A DNA stretch of 5,924 nt from a bacterium (lineage in GTDB: Bacteria; Latescibacterota; UBA2968; GCA-2709665). Location: assembly GCA_027619145.1 (NCBI GenBank), contig JAQCGA010000274.1, positions 1-5,924 of the forward strand, written 5' to 3'. Both the position numbers and the translations under genes were made by a program. Positions 1-5,924 of the stretch are shown here, piece after piece (the first letter of the stretch is position 1; each line of letters starts with the position of its first letter). The notes beneath the pieces were generated by a model. The model had not been told where the DNA came from. It saw only the letters and a program-made list of their open reading frames with translations, and searched no databases.

Positions 1-46
1 AGTCCTTTGAGGAGGAAACGGTAGGGTGTTTCTGGGAAACAGAAAT

Positions 47-1633
47 CTATATGCCTTTTTCTTTTCCGCGCAGGCGCGGGTCCAGGCAGGCCAGCAAGGT
101 GCCATCTTCTCCCACTTCAATGGCACGAACGTGGGCGGCAGCCCGGCCTTTTTTCAAGGTATAGCCGATGGACTTGAGGTATTCGGGTGCGAGTTCACCG
201 AATTCCTCTTCGAGCATCACCCATTCGTTGCCTTCGGAATGTACACGCGGGGCACCTACGGCCCAGTCTAAATCTTCGCCGAGGACAAGCCTGCGGGAAA
301 GAACATGGAAGAGGGAAGATGGGATACGGGTACCGCCAGAGGCTCCCAGCGTCATGGAGGGTCTGCCGTCCTGCAAAATGAGGGTTGGGCACATGTTGAC
401 CACGGGTGCTTTGCCTGGCCCCACGGAATTGGACAAGCCCGAACCGGGGTCGAAGCGGGACATGCCGGCGTTCATGAGCAAGCCTGTTTTGGGGATGGTG
501 ACGCAAGAACCGTAGGCCGGGCCATGGGTAAGGGTCAGGGATACCATATTGCGATCCCGGTCTACCACTGAGATGTGCGTGGTCCCGCCGGAATAGAGAG
601 GCCGGAGGAGGGATTGGCCCCGGGTGCCTTCTGCGATGTGTCCGGCAATTTCTCGGCCCGTGGCACCTATGTTGACATCTGAGGTGAGCATATTGAGGGG
701 AACATCTACAAAGCGGGGGTCTCCAAAATGCCGGTACCGGTCCAGCCAGGCAGCGCGGATGGTTTCGGCCATGCCGTGCGCGAGGCGGGCGGCGTCTCGG
801 GCCCACATATCCAGTTCGGCCACTTCGGCAATGCGGCACATTTGCAGGAGGCTGGGGCCGCTGCTGCACAGGGGTGCGCTGTAGAGGTCGTAGCCCATGC
901 AGGCCGCTTGTGCGGGCTCTACCACACGGGCTTCATAGGTTTCCATGTCTTCTTTGGTAAGAATACCGCCGCTTTCCTGAATGTAGGATACAATTTGGTC
1001 AGCAATTTTACCTTTGTAGAATTCTTCCGCGCCTTTTTGCGCGACCTGTTCCAGCAGTTTCCCCAGATTCGGGTTGGCAGCCCGGTCTTTGGTGGTGGGC
1101 AGGGCGTCGTCTACCAGAAAGAGCTTGGCGGTTTCCGGAAAGGCTCGGACGCGTTTCTCGTGGGCGGCAACGGCTTCTGCGTAGGCTGCAGGCACGCGAA
1201 ATCCATTTTTACAGGCCCGAATTGCCGGAGCCAGCAAATCGGCAAGCGGCAGTTTGCCATAGGTTTCGGTAGCCAGAGAAAGACCTGCGAGTACGCCAGG
1301 CACCGAGATTGCCAGGGGGCCGGTTTCGTTGGCCCGATCTTTGACCAGAGATCCAAACCGGCCGTCTGAACGCACGACCTGGAACATTTTTGACGTTGCC
1401 GCCTGCGGGGCAACGGTGTTGAAGTCAACACAACTGACTTTGCCATTGATGCATACAACCATCATGCCGCCGTACCCACCAATACCGGTGTGGTGCGGCA
1501 TGAGCACGCAAGACAGCAGGGCCGCCGCCACGGCGGCGTCTACGGCATTGCCGCCTTTTTTAAGCACGTTGACCGCTGCGGAGTCGGCTTCCGGCTGGCC
1601 AACAACGGCTACTTCTTCAAATGTAGATGGCAC
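47..1633 (-). CDS. Gamma-glutamyltransferase-family Ntn-hydrolase, probably cytoplasmic, divergent substrate pocket
   Basis: A 528-residue protein of the GGT family, which cleaves itself before a threonine to give large and small subunits and then acts as an amidohydrolase or acyltransferase. Family marks: KKGGNAVDAAVA near residue 25, the TGPLAISVPG region (104-113), GDPRFVDVP (304-312), the cleavage and nucleophile site GGTTHISVVD with T351 as the likely N-terminal catalytic Thr, and the oxyanion-loop Gly pair G433-G434. T369, equivalent to E. coli T409, is kept. Residues that hold the glutamyl alpha-amino and alpha-carboxylate groups in E. coli GGT are changed (see findings), so true glutathione activity is doubtful. 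No signal peptide is visible, unlike periplasmic E. coli GGT. The start is GTG at 1633, chosen because a strong ribosome binding site lies 7 nt upstream and no upstream start is apparent. Length is normal for the family without a signal peptide. Family assignment is firm; substrate is unknown. Confidence 0.93.
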   Translation of the reverse strand: MPSTFEEVAVVGQPEADSAAVNVLKKGGNAVDAAVAAALLSCVLMPHHTGIGGYGGMMVVCINGKVSCVDFNTVAPQAATSKMFQVVRSDGRFGSLVKDRANETGPLAISVPGVLAGLSLATETYGKLPLADLLAPAIRACKNGFRVPAAYAEAVAAHEKRVRAFPETAKLFLVDDALPTTKDRAANPNLGKLLEQVAQKGAEEFYKGKIADQIVSYIQESGGILTKEDMETYEARVVEPAQAACMGYDLYSAPLCSSGPSLLQMCRIAEVAELDMWARDAARLAHGMAETIRAAWLDRYRHFGDPRFVDVPLNMLTSDVNIGATGREIAGHIAEGTRGQSLLRPLYSGGTTHISVVDRDRNMVSLTLTHGPAYGSCVTIPKTGLLMNAGMSRFDPGSGLSNSVGPGKAPVVNMCPTLILQDGRPSMTLGASGGTRIPSSLFHVLSRRLVLGEDLDWAVGAPRVHSEGNEWVMLEEEFGELAPEYLKSIGYTLKKGRAAAHVRAIEVGEDGTLLACLDPRLRGKEKGI

Positions 1634-1640
1634 GGATGAT

Positions 1641-1647
1641 CTCCCCC
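1641..1647 (-). promoter_or_regulatory. Ribosome binding site of the GGT-family gene
   Basis: The minus strand reads GGGGGAG, with 7 nt (ATCATCC) before the GTG codon at 1633-1631. This strong Shine-Dalgarno sequence decides in favour of the GTG start. A small hairpin (CCGTT-GCA-AACGG, bases 1667-1655 on the minus strand) ends 7 nt upstream of it. Confidence 0.8.
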
Positions 1648-1708
1648 TTTGCGGCCGTTTGCAACGGTGTCGTGATTCTGGGTGTCTATTTTTTTTCGAA
1701 AAACGGTG

Positions 1709-1717
1709 TTGTGCACT
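1709..1717. repeat. TTGTGCACT repeat, copy 1
   Basis: One of two identical 9-base direct repeats flanking the leader hairpin; the other is at 1791-1799, 82 bases away. Each contains the palindrome GTGCAC, so the two RNA copies could pair with each other around the hairpin, or each could be a half of a protein operator. Chance occurrence of a 9-mer pair in about 200 bases is unlikely but possible. Confidence 0.4.
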
Positions 1718-1728
1718 TCATAAAATAG

Positions 1729-1751
1729 GCCCTCATGCGCGGCATGAGGGC
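1729..1751 (-). terminator. Terminator-like hairpin inside the leader
   Basis: A perfect inverted repeat: GCCCTCATGC, 3-base loop, GCATGAGGGC, giving ten base pairs with no mismatch. On the minus strand it is followed by CTATTTTATG, a short and imperfect T-tract; on the plus strand the downstream bases are AAAGAAC, so termination is plausible only on the minus strand. It lies downstream of the promoter at 1860-1888 and upstream of the GGT-family start, so it would act as an attenuator. It would also stop readthrough from the dehydrogenase. The T-tract holds only four consecutive T residues, so intrinsic termination is likely but may be partial. Confidence 0.6.
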
Positions 1752-1790
1752 AAAGAACATATCTCGGTTTAGCGGTCTCGTCCGTCCTTC

Positions 1791-1799
1791 TTGTGCACT
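1791..1799. repeat. TTGTGCACT repeat, copy 2
   Basis: Identical to the copy at 1709-1717. It lies on the promoter-proximal side of the hairpin, about 55 nt into the predicted leader. Its GTGCAC core is self-complementary with the other copy. Function is not known. Confidence 0.4.
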
Positions 1800-1859
1800 A
1801 CGTTCTCCGGTTCCCATAGGTCAGACATTGTGTATTTTTCGTGGAATTCTCACCCCATC

Positions 1860-1888
1860 ATTATATAAGTACGCTGCGAATTGGTCAA
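1860..1888 (-). promoter_or_regulatory. Sigma-70-type promoter for the GGT-family gene
   Basis: On the minus strand: -35 box TTGACC (1888-1883), spacer of exactly 17 bases, -10 box TATAAT (1865-1860), a perfect consensus -10. The predicted start of transcription is near 1853. It lies 57 bases beyond the end of the dehydrogenase gene, so the GGT-family gene can be transcribed on its own. This is the best promoter match I found in the window. Confidence 0.8.
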
Positions 1889-1945
1889 GCGCTTTTTTGA
1901 AACTTGCCGGAGGCCCGCATTCCGGGGGGTTCAGCAGGCGACTTA

Positions 1946-2965
1946 CTACAGGCTTTCGTAGTTCAGTACAACCTTAATGGCACCGTCTTTCCGGTCTACG
2001 AACAATTCGTAGGCATGCTGAATTTCCTGGAAAGGAAGAACGTGTGTGATCAGGGGGGCCACGTTGATTCTGCCCTGTTCGATCAGGTCCCGGGCGAGGG
2101 AGAAATTTGGGATGATATCTGGTCCTACGGAGCCGATCAAGGTAAGGTTCTTTCGAAAGAAGGCGCTATAGGCAAAGTCTTCGTAAATTTGCTCGTCCGG
2201 CACACCAAAAGCCAGCAGGGTACCCAGGCGGCGGACCAGGTTGATACAGGAGGAAATACTGGGGGTCTGGTGTCCCACGGCTTCTACAACCAGGTCCGCC
2301 ATTTTACCGCCGGTGATGGTTGAAACGATTTCAACGGGGTCCTGCTTGTCCACGTTCACCGTGTGTGTGGCGTGCATTGTTTTCGCAATTTCCAGGCGAG
2401 ATTCCAACGGATCCAATGCGATGACTGTACGTGCGCCCAGATTGGCGAGCATGTGGGTAATCATCAAGCCCATGGGGCCCTGGCCTACGACAACGGTGTC
2501 CTGGTTGAGCAGGTTGCCCAGTTTCTGGCAGGCCCAGACCACTGTGCCCAGGGGTTGGGTCATGAGGATTTCTTCTTTTGAGATGCCACTTGAAGGCAGA
2601 TGAATGATGCGATCCTCTGGCACGCAGAGATATTCCTTCAGTCCATCCTGCGCTTCGGGCAAGACCAGGACTTGTTCCCCTTTGCGAAATCGGTTCGAGG
2701 TGCTTTCTGCTACGGTACCCATGCATTCGTGGATGGCCTGGCCCGGGCGAAGTGGATAGGGGTTGGCGCGTTCGTACTCCAGGAAAGGGGTAGCCCGGCG
2801 TCCGTGTGCGGGTGAGGCCAGGTCATAGGCAAACATGGGCATGTCAGAACCGCACAGGCAGGCGCGTTCCAGGCGGACTTTAACCGCGCCTGCGCCGACC
2901 AACTGGGGTTCTTCTATGTCGATGATTTCAATGCGCCTCGGGGCAACTATTTGCGCTGCTTTCAT
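1946..2965 (-). CDS. Zinc-binding alcohol dehydrogenase of the medium-chain (MDR) superfamily
   Basis: A 339-residue NAD(P)-dependent dehydrogenase, probably cytoplasmic, oxidising an alcohol, polyol or hydroxy-acid that I cannot name. The N-terminal GroES-like catalytic domain shows the zinc ligand motif CGSD (C38-D41) and HE (H79-E80). The Rossmann fold has GQGPMG (161-166), and D185 ends the second strand, which favours NAD over NADP. Two features are unusual: the loop with four cysteines that binds structural zinc in sorbitol and threonine dehydrogenases is absent, and the expected EPL motif reads QPL (Q137). Start chosen at ATG 2965, with AAGAGG 7 nt upstream. A longer reading frame to a TTG at 3040 is rejected because that TTG forms part of the -35 box of the gene's promoter. 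It lies 312 bases upstream of the GGT-family gene on the same strand and divergent from the sensor kinase. Superfamily is certain; substrate unknown. Confidence 0.92.
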   Translation of the reverse strand: MKAAQIVAPRRIEIIDIEEPQLVGAGAVKVRLERACLCGSDMPMFAYDLASPAHGRRATPFLEYERANPYPLRPGQAIHECMGTVAESTSNRFRKGEQVLVLPEAQDGLKEYLCVPEDRIIHLPSSGISKEEILMTQPLGTVVWACQKLGNLLNQDTVVVGQGPMGLMITHMLANLGARTVIALDPLESRLEIAKTMHATHTVNVDKQDPVEIVSTITGGKMADLVVEAVGHQTPSISSCINLVRRLGTLLAFGVPDEQIYEDFAYSAFFRKNLTLIGSVGPDIIPNFSLARDLIEQGRINVAPLITHVLPFQEIQHAYELFVDRKDGAIKVVLNYESL

Positions 2966-2972
2966 TGGATGG

Positions 2973-2978
2973 CCTCTT
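2973..2978 (-). promoter_or_regulatory. Ribosome binding site of the dehydrogenase gene
   Basis: The minus strand reads AAGAGG with 7 nt before the ATG at 2965-2963. It fixes the start at MKAAQIV rather than at the TTG 75 bases upstream. Confidence 0.75.
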
Positions 2979-3011
2979 GGAGATGGAAGATAGAGATGCA
3001 AAACATCGCTT

Positions 3012-3040
3012 AATATAGTGCCTGGTTTTGAGAAAGTCAA
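3012..3040 (-). promoter_or_regulatory. Sigma-70-type promoter for the dehydrogenase gene
   Basis: On the minus strand: -35 box TTGACT (3040-3035), 17-base spacer, -10 box TATATT (3017-3012); each hexamer differs from consensus at one position. Predicted start near 3005 gives a leader of about 40 nt. It lies in the divergent gap with the sensor kinase. No clear inverted-repeat operator was seen over it. Confidence 0.75.
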
Positions 3041-3199
3041 TATACCGGAGGGGGTTGCAAGGGGGGGTCTGGAATGGGTTCCGATGTTTCAGTATGAGGG
3101 GATTGATTTTTTTCTTATTTTTGAAGGTTTCGGCATTATTTTGTCGGAGTCCTTTTCTGGGCGAGCGGTGTGTTCTCAGTTCATTCTTTTCACGGACCC

Positions 3200-5924
3200 A
3201 TGCAGATGGACCCCATGTTGCGCCATCCATGTGTAGTTTTGTGTGTTTGCCTGGTTGCCGGCCTTTTCTCGTCTTGCTTATTTGCTGCCGAGCCCTATGT
3301 GCCTGTGCAGGTAGATCCGGTGCAGGAGCCCTGGCGCTGGGCCGCTTTTCCAGAGTTGAAAGGCCAGGGGTTGCGGTGCATGGCTGAAGCGGCCGACAGT
3401 TCGGTCTGGTTTGGCACCGACGGGGGCACCATGCGGTACGATGGTGCGACATGGTCTTCTTTTTCGCCGGAAGACGGGTTGCTGGGTGCGCCGGTGTACA
3501 CGCTGTGTAGTATGGACAATGGAGACCTTTATGCAGGATCGGAATGGGGCCTCAGTTGTTTTCGGAATGGGCGCTGGCAGCGAGTTTTTCCGGTGGGGAG
3601 CCAGGTATTGTGGCCCATCAACGACCTGCAGAAGGGGGTGGACGGTAGCCTGTGGGCGGCAACGGCCTGGGGTGCTTTGCATTTTAGCCAGGGTGATACT
3701 GTGCTGTATACGACCCGGGAGATGGGGCAGGTTGTGGCGTCGCTGGTACCGGGGCTTCGCCTGGTCTACATTCCTGAGGGGATTGTACCAACCCCCGATT
3801 GGTGGTACCCCCATTGGAATGTAGATGGGATTGGCGTTCGGGTGATTGAGGGAAGCTGGGCAAGCCTGCGCAGCCGAAATGCGCCGCGGATGATCTGGGC
3901 GCTTGCACCGGGTGGCCCAGGAGAACAGGCGGGTTTACAGATTGGAGACCGTATTCTTTCTGTGGATGGAACGCCGCCGGCCTGGACGAACGACGCGTTC
4001 AAGGGGCCTCGGGAGAGCGAGGTGCTATTGACGGTGGAGCGGCCGGGCCAGCAAGGGGTGTTGGATGTGCGAATTCGCCGCCGGAAAGTGGATGGCCAGT
4101 ATACTGAATGTGCGGTGTATTCTGTTCACGAAGACCGGGAGGGCCGGGTCTGGTTTGGGATGCCGCACGGGGAGATTGTGTGTTTTGCTCCGGGAGAGCA
4201 GGAACCGTGGCGGGTGTATGGCCGGGAACAGGGTTTAAAAATAGCGTATGGTCCTCGTGTGTTGCAAACGCAGGACCGTACGGTGTGGGCTGTGGGCAAA
4301 AATTCGGAGCACCAGATATACCGGCTGGAAGGGCATGTGTGGGAGACGGCTTTGGCGGGAAGAGGTGATATGGTTGGCACGGCAATCCTGGAGGCGCACA
4401 ACGGCGCATTGTGGGTTGGCGGACGAGGCTTGAGAGTACTCCAACATGACGAATGGCATGAGATTTCTCTGCCCACAATGATTCCTCGTCATTATATGCG
4501 ACTTATGCAAACATCCGACGGTGCGATCTGGATTGCCGGGCAAGGAGAAGAAGCCGTTCGGCTGGATTATGGAACGACACGATGGACGAGCTATCGGGGT
4601 CTGCTCTTTGAGTGTGCTCTGGAGGATGGTTCGCTCTGGTTTCTTTCACACCATCGCGAGGTTGTCCGGAAACAAGGTGCTTCCTGGCTCCGGTATGGTG
4701 TGCCGGATGGTTTGATGGGCCGACCCCACACGTTGATTGAAAGCAGAAATGGAGGGGTACTGGCTTTAGGGTATCACCAGGGGCAGACGGCGTTGTCCAG
4801 GTTCGACGGTACTGCCTGGCAGACCCGAACATATGCAGAAATTGAGATGGGGGATGGCGCCCCTCAGGTTTTTGAGGATCGGGACGAACATGTTTGGTTC
4901 AGTGGAAAAATAGGGATTTGGGAAGCGCGAGGCTTTTCGGATACAACATGGAAATATCACAGTCTTCCTGAAGCCCCTGATTTTGCCAAAGCCGTGGGAC
5001 AAACATCCAACGGAAATATTTGGGTGGGCGGATGGTATGGGCTGCGCCGCTTTGATGGAAATACCTGGTCTGTTGTATCTGCGCCAGAAGGGTTGCAAGC
5101 TTATGTGGATGTGTTGTATGAAGGGTTGGACGGAAATTTGTGGGTCGGTACTCGGCTTCACGGCCTCTTTCGGTTCACTGGAGAATCCTGGGTGTCGTAT
5201 AGTTATCGGCAGGGCCTTGCGGATAATCATATTCTGGGGATTTTGCAGACGATTGATGGCACGGTCTGGGCGGTTACCCGGCAGGGGGTAAGCCGGTTTG
5301 ATGGGCGGGCCTGGCTGACCCATGCACTACCTCCATTTTTTATTGGGAAAATCCGGGAGCGCGGTTTGCGGTCTGAGAAAGACGGTACACTCTGGATTAA
5401 TTTAGGTTTGGGATCGGATGCAGGAACGGTGCGCTACCGGCCAGAGAGTCGACCTCCACAAACAGTGATTACCTCTTCGGTAGATCGGGTCTCTCAGCCG
5501 GGAAATACCGTGATTTCCTGGCAGGGTAGCGATCCGTGGCGGGATACAGCGGATGATGAACTCCAGTATGCCTGGAGGCTGGATGGCGGGGAATGGTCTG
5601 AATTTACCGGCGAGAAGAGCAAGGTTTTGTTTTCTCTGGAGAGCGGCGCACATGCGTTTGAAGTACACGCTCGAGACAGGGATTTTAATGTGGATCCCAC
5701 CCCGGCTCTGGTGCGGTTCACCGTGATTGCTCCGGTGTGGCGGCAGGGCTGGTTCATAACCCTGGTGATTATGTTTATTGGGCTGATTGCGCTGCAAACG
5801 AAACGTGTGATGCGGAGAGACCGTCGGTTGCTTCTTCAGACCAGCCGGCTGGTGTCTCTGGGGCAAATGACGGCGGCCGTAGCCCACGAGCTCAATCAGC
5901 CGCTTGCGGCTATTTCTGCCACGG
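3200..5924 (+). CDS. Sensor histidine kinase: double beta-propeller with inserted PDZ, Y_Y_Y domain, membrane helix, HisKA (3' end outside window)
   Basis: The frame stays open for 908 residues to the window edge. Residues 1-30 form a cysteine-rich signal peptide (charged start, hydrophobic VVLCVCLVAGLF, cut near FAA). Propeller blades follow the pattern DG-x-[LVI]-W-x-G then G-L-x-R-[FY]-[DN]-G. Blade-core residues are W70, Y111, W152, W318, W363, W405, W444, W480, L521 (approximate), W566, W608, W648, W690 and W732: fourteen motifs about 41 apart, except for the long gap 152-318. That gap holds a PDZ-like domain (about 212-297) with its GL-x-x-GDRILSVDG core at 245-257. A Y_Y_Y-type domain spans about 752-845, one membrane helix 851-866, and HisKA begins near 875 with phospho-acceptor H896 in AHELNQPLAAI, resembling DctB/NtrB-type kinases. 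The propellers should be outside the cytoplasmic membrane. The ATPase domain and any receiver or DNA-binding domain are not visible. The start is uncertain: no Shine-Dalgarno precedes 3200, and ATGs at 3206 and 3215 are alternatives. Ligand unknown. Confidence 0.92.
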   Translation, partial: MQMDPMLRHPCVVLCVCLVAGLFSSCLFAAEPYVPVQVDPVQEPWRWAAFPELKGQGLRCMAEAADSSVWFGTDGGTMRYDGATWSSFSPEDGLLGAPVYTLCSMDNGDLYAGSEWGLSCFRNGRWQRVFPVGSQVLWPINDLQKGVDGSLWAATAWGALHFSQGDTVLYTTREMGQVVASLVPGLRLVYIPEGIVPTPDWWYPHWNVDGIGVRVIEGSWASLRSRNAPRMIWALAPGGPGEQAGLQIGDRILSVDGTPPAWTNDAFKGPRESEVLLTVERPGQQGVLDVRIRRRKVDGQYTECAVYSVHEDREGRVWFGMPHGEIVCFAPGEQEPWRVYGREQGLKIAYGPRVLQTQDRTVWAVGKNSEHQIYRLEGHVWETALAGRGDMVGTAILEAHNGALWVGGRGLRVLQHDEWHEISLPTMIPRHYMRLMQTSDGAIWIAGQGEEAVRLDYGTTRWTSYRGLLFECALEDGSLWFLSHHREVVRKQGASWLRYGVPDGLMGRPHTLIESRNGGVLALGYHQGQTALSRFDGTAWQTRTYAEIEMGDGAPQVFEDRDEHVWFSGKIGIWEARGFSDTTWKYHSLPEAPDFAKAVGQTSNGNIWVGGWYGLRRFDGNTWSVVSAPEGLQAYVDVLYEGLDGNLWVGTRLHGLFRFTGESWVSYSYRQGLADNHILGILQTIDGTVWAVTRQGVSRFDGRAWLTHALPPFFIGKIRERGLRSEKDGTLWINLGLGSDAGTVRYRPESRPPQTVITSSVDRVSQPGNTVISWQGSDPWRDTADDELQYAWRLDGGEWSEFTGEKSKVLFSLESGAHAFEVHARDRDFNVDPTPALVRFTVIAPVWRQGWFITLVIMFIGLIALQTKRVMRRDRRLLLQTSRLVSLGQMTAAVAHELNQPLAAISAT

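Larger units (their letters stand above)
1634..1853 (-). promoter_or_regulatory. Predicted structured 5' leader of the GGT-family gene
   Basis: If transcription starts 6-7 nt downstream of the promoter at 1860-1888, the untranslated leader is about 220 nt, far longer than the 40 nt or so of the dehydrogenase. In order it contains about 100 nt of sequence I cannot assign, a terminator-like hairpin (1751-1729), an A/T-rich stretch (around 1703-1689), a small hairpin beside the ribosome binding site, and the site itself. This arrangement suits a riboswitch, attenuator or protein-binding leader. It also suits a separate RNA of about 130 nt ending at the hairpin. I looked for signatures of the common riboswitch classes by memory and recognised none. 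Promoter and hairpin are seen directly; the regulatory role is inferred. Confidence 0.5.

Noticed and set aside
728..1369. Plus-strand open frame of 213 codons opposite the GGT-family gene
   Set aside because: It lies wholly antisense to a gene whose protein shows clear family motifs, has no ribosome binding site I can see, and its translation has no recognisable domain. It is a shadow of the high-GC coding strand.
1692..1703. Palindrome TTTTTCGAAAAA in the leader
   Set aside because: Perfect on paper but all A/T apart from the central CG, with no loop; as RNA it would form only a weak 4-bp hairpin, so no separate function is claimed.
1720..1853. Glutamine (glnA) riboswitch in the leader, suggested by the GGT-family gene and a GAAGGACGGACG stretch
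   Set aside because: The order and identity of the conserved bases as I remember them do not match; similarity is limited to short purine-rich words.
1907..1925. Weak stem CCGGA / TCCGG with a 9-base loop just after the dehydrogenase gene, as a terminator
   Set aside because: Only five base pairs and no T-tract follows the stem on the minus strand; the hairpin at 1729-1751 is far better.
2966..3040. 25-residue N-terminal extension of the dehydrogenase starting at TTG 3040
   Set aside because: The TTG is the first half of the -35 box, the extension covers the promoter and predicted transcription start, and the ATG at 2965 has a good Shine-Dalgarno and matches the usual MDR N-terminus.
3206..3250. 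Lipoprotein signal in the kinase N-terminus (LFSSC)
   Set aside because: Phe at the -3 position is a poor lipobox, and the protein already has a membrane helix at 851-866; ordinary signal peptidase cleavage near FAA is more likely.
3278..3814. Minus-strand open frame of 178 codons opposite the start of the sensor kinase
   Set aside because: Antisense to well-supported propeller and PDZ coding sequence; low-complexity Pro/Arg/His-rich translation typical of a shadow frame.

Overview
This is a stretch of bacterial chromosome with moderately high GC (I judge mid-50s percent by eye, not counted). It holds three protein genes. Two lie on the minus strand: a gamma-glutamyltransferase-family Ntn-hydrolase (47-1633) and a zinc-type medium-chain dehydrogenase (1946-2965). 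The third is a very long plus-strand sensor histidine kinase gene (from about 3200), cut off by the right edge of the window at its phospho-acceptor helix. The phylum cannot be fixed from the sequence. Both minus-strand genes have good Shine-Dalgarno sequences and near-consensus sigma-70-type promoters. Propeller-type sensor kinases like the third gene are common in Bacteroidota, Acidobacteriota, Planctomycetota and several uncultured phyla.

Layout, left to right. Bases 1-46 hold nothing I can name. The GGT-family gene follows on the minus strand. The 312-base gap 1634-1945 is not empty: it has a near-perfect minus-strand promoter (1860-1888), a predicted leader of about 220 nt, a perfect 10-bp terminator-like hairpin inside that leader (1729-1751), two copies of a self-complementary 9-mer flanking the hairpin, and a second small hairpin next to the ribosome binding site. 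This looks like a regulated leader or attenuator, or else a short RNA gene upstream of the GGT-family gene. The dehydrogenase comes next with its own strong promoter (3012-3040). The 234-base divergent gap 2966-3199 separates it from the sensor kinase, and I see no clear plus-strand promoter there.

The sensor kinase reads: signal peptide, fourteen beta-propeller blade motifs (enough for two seven-bladed propellers) with a PDZ-like domain inserted between blades 3 and 4, a Y_Y_Y-type domain, one membrane helix, and a HisKA dimerisation helix with its histidine. The ATP-binding domain and anything after it lie outside the window.

How the genes work together is not shown by the sequence. The two minus-strand enzymes lie in tandem, but each has its own promoter, so they need not form a single operon. 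The kinase is divergent from the dehydrogenase, so it could sense a related metabolite, but that is only inference. The points most worth a second look are the PDZ insertion in the kinase, the loss of the gamma-glutamyl-recognition residues in the GGT-family enzyme, and the structured leader in front of it.
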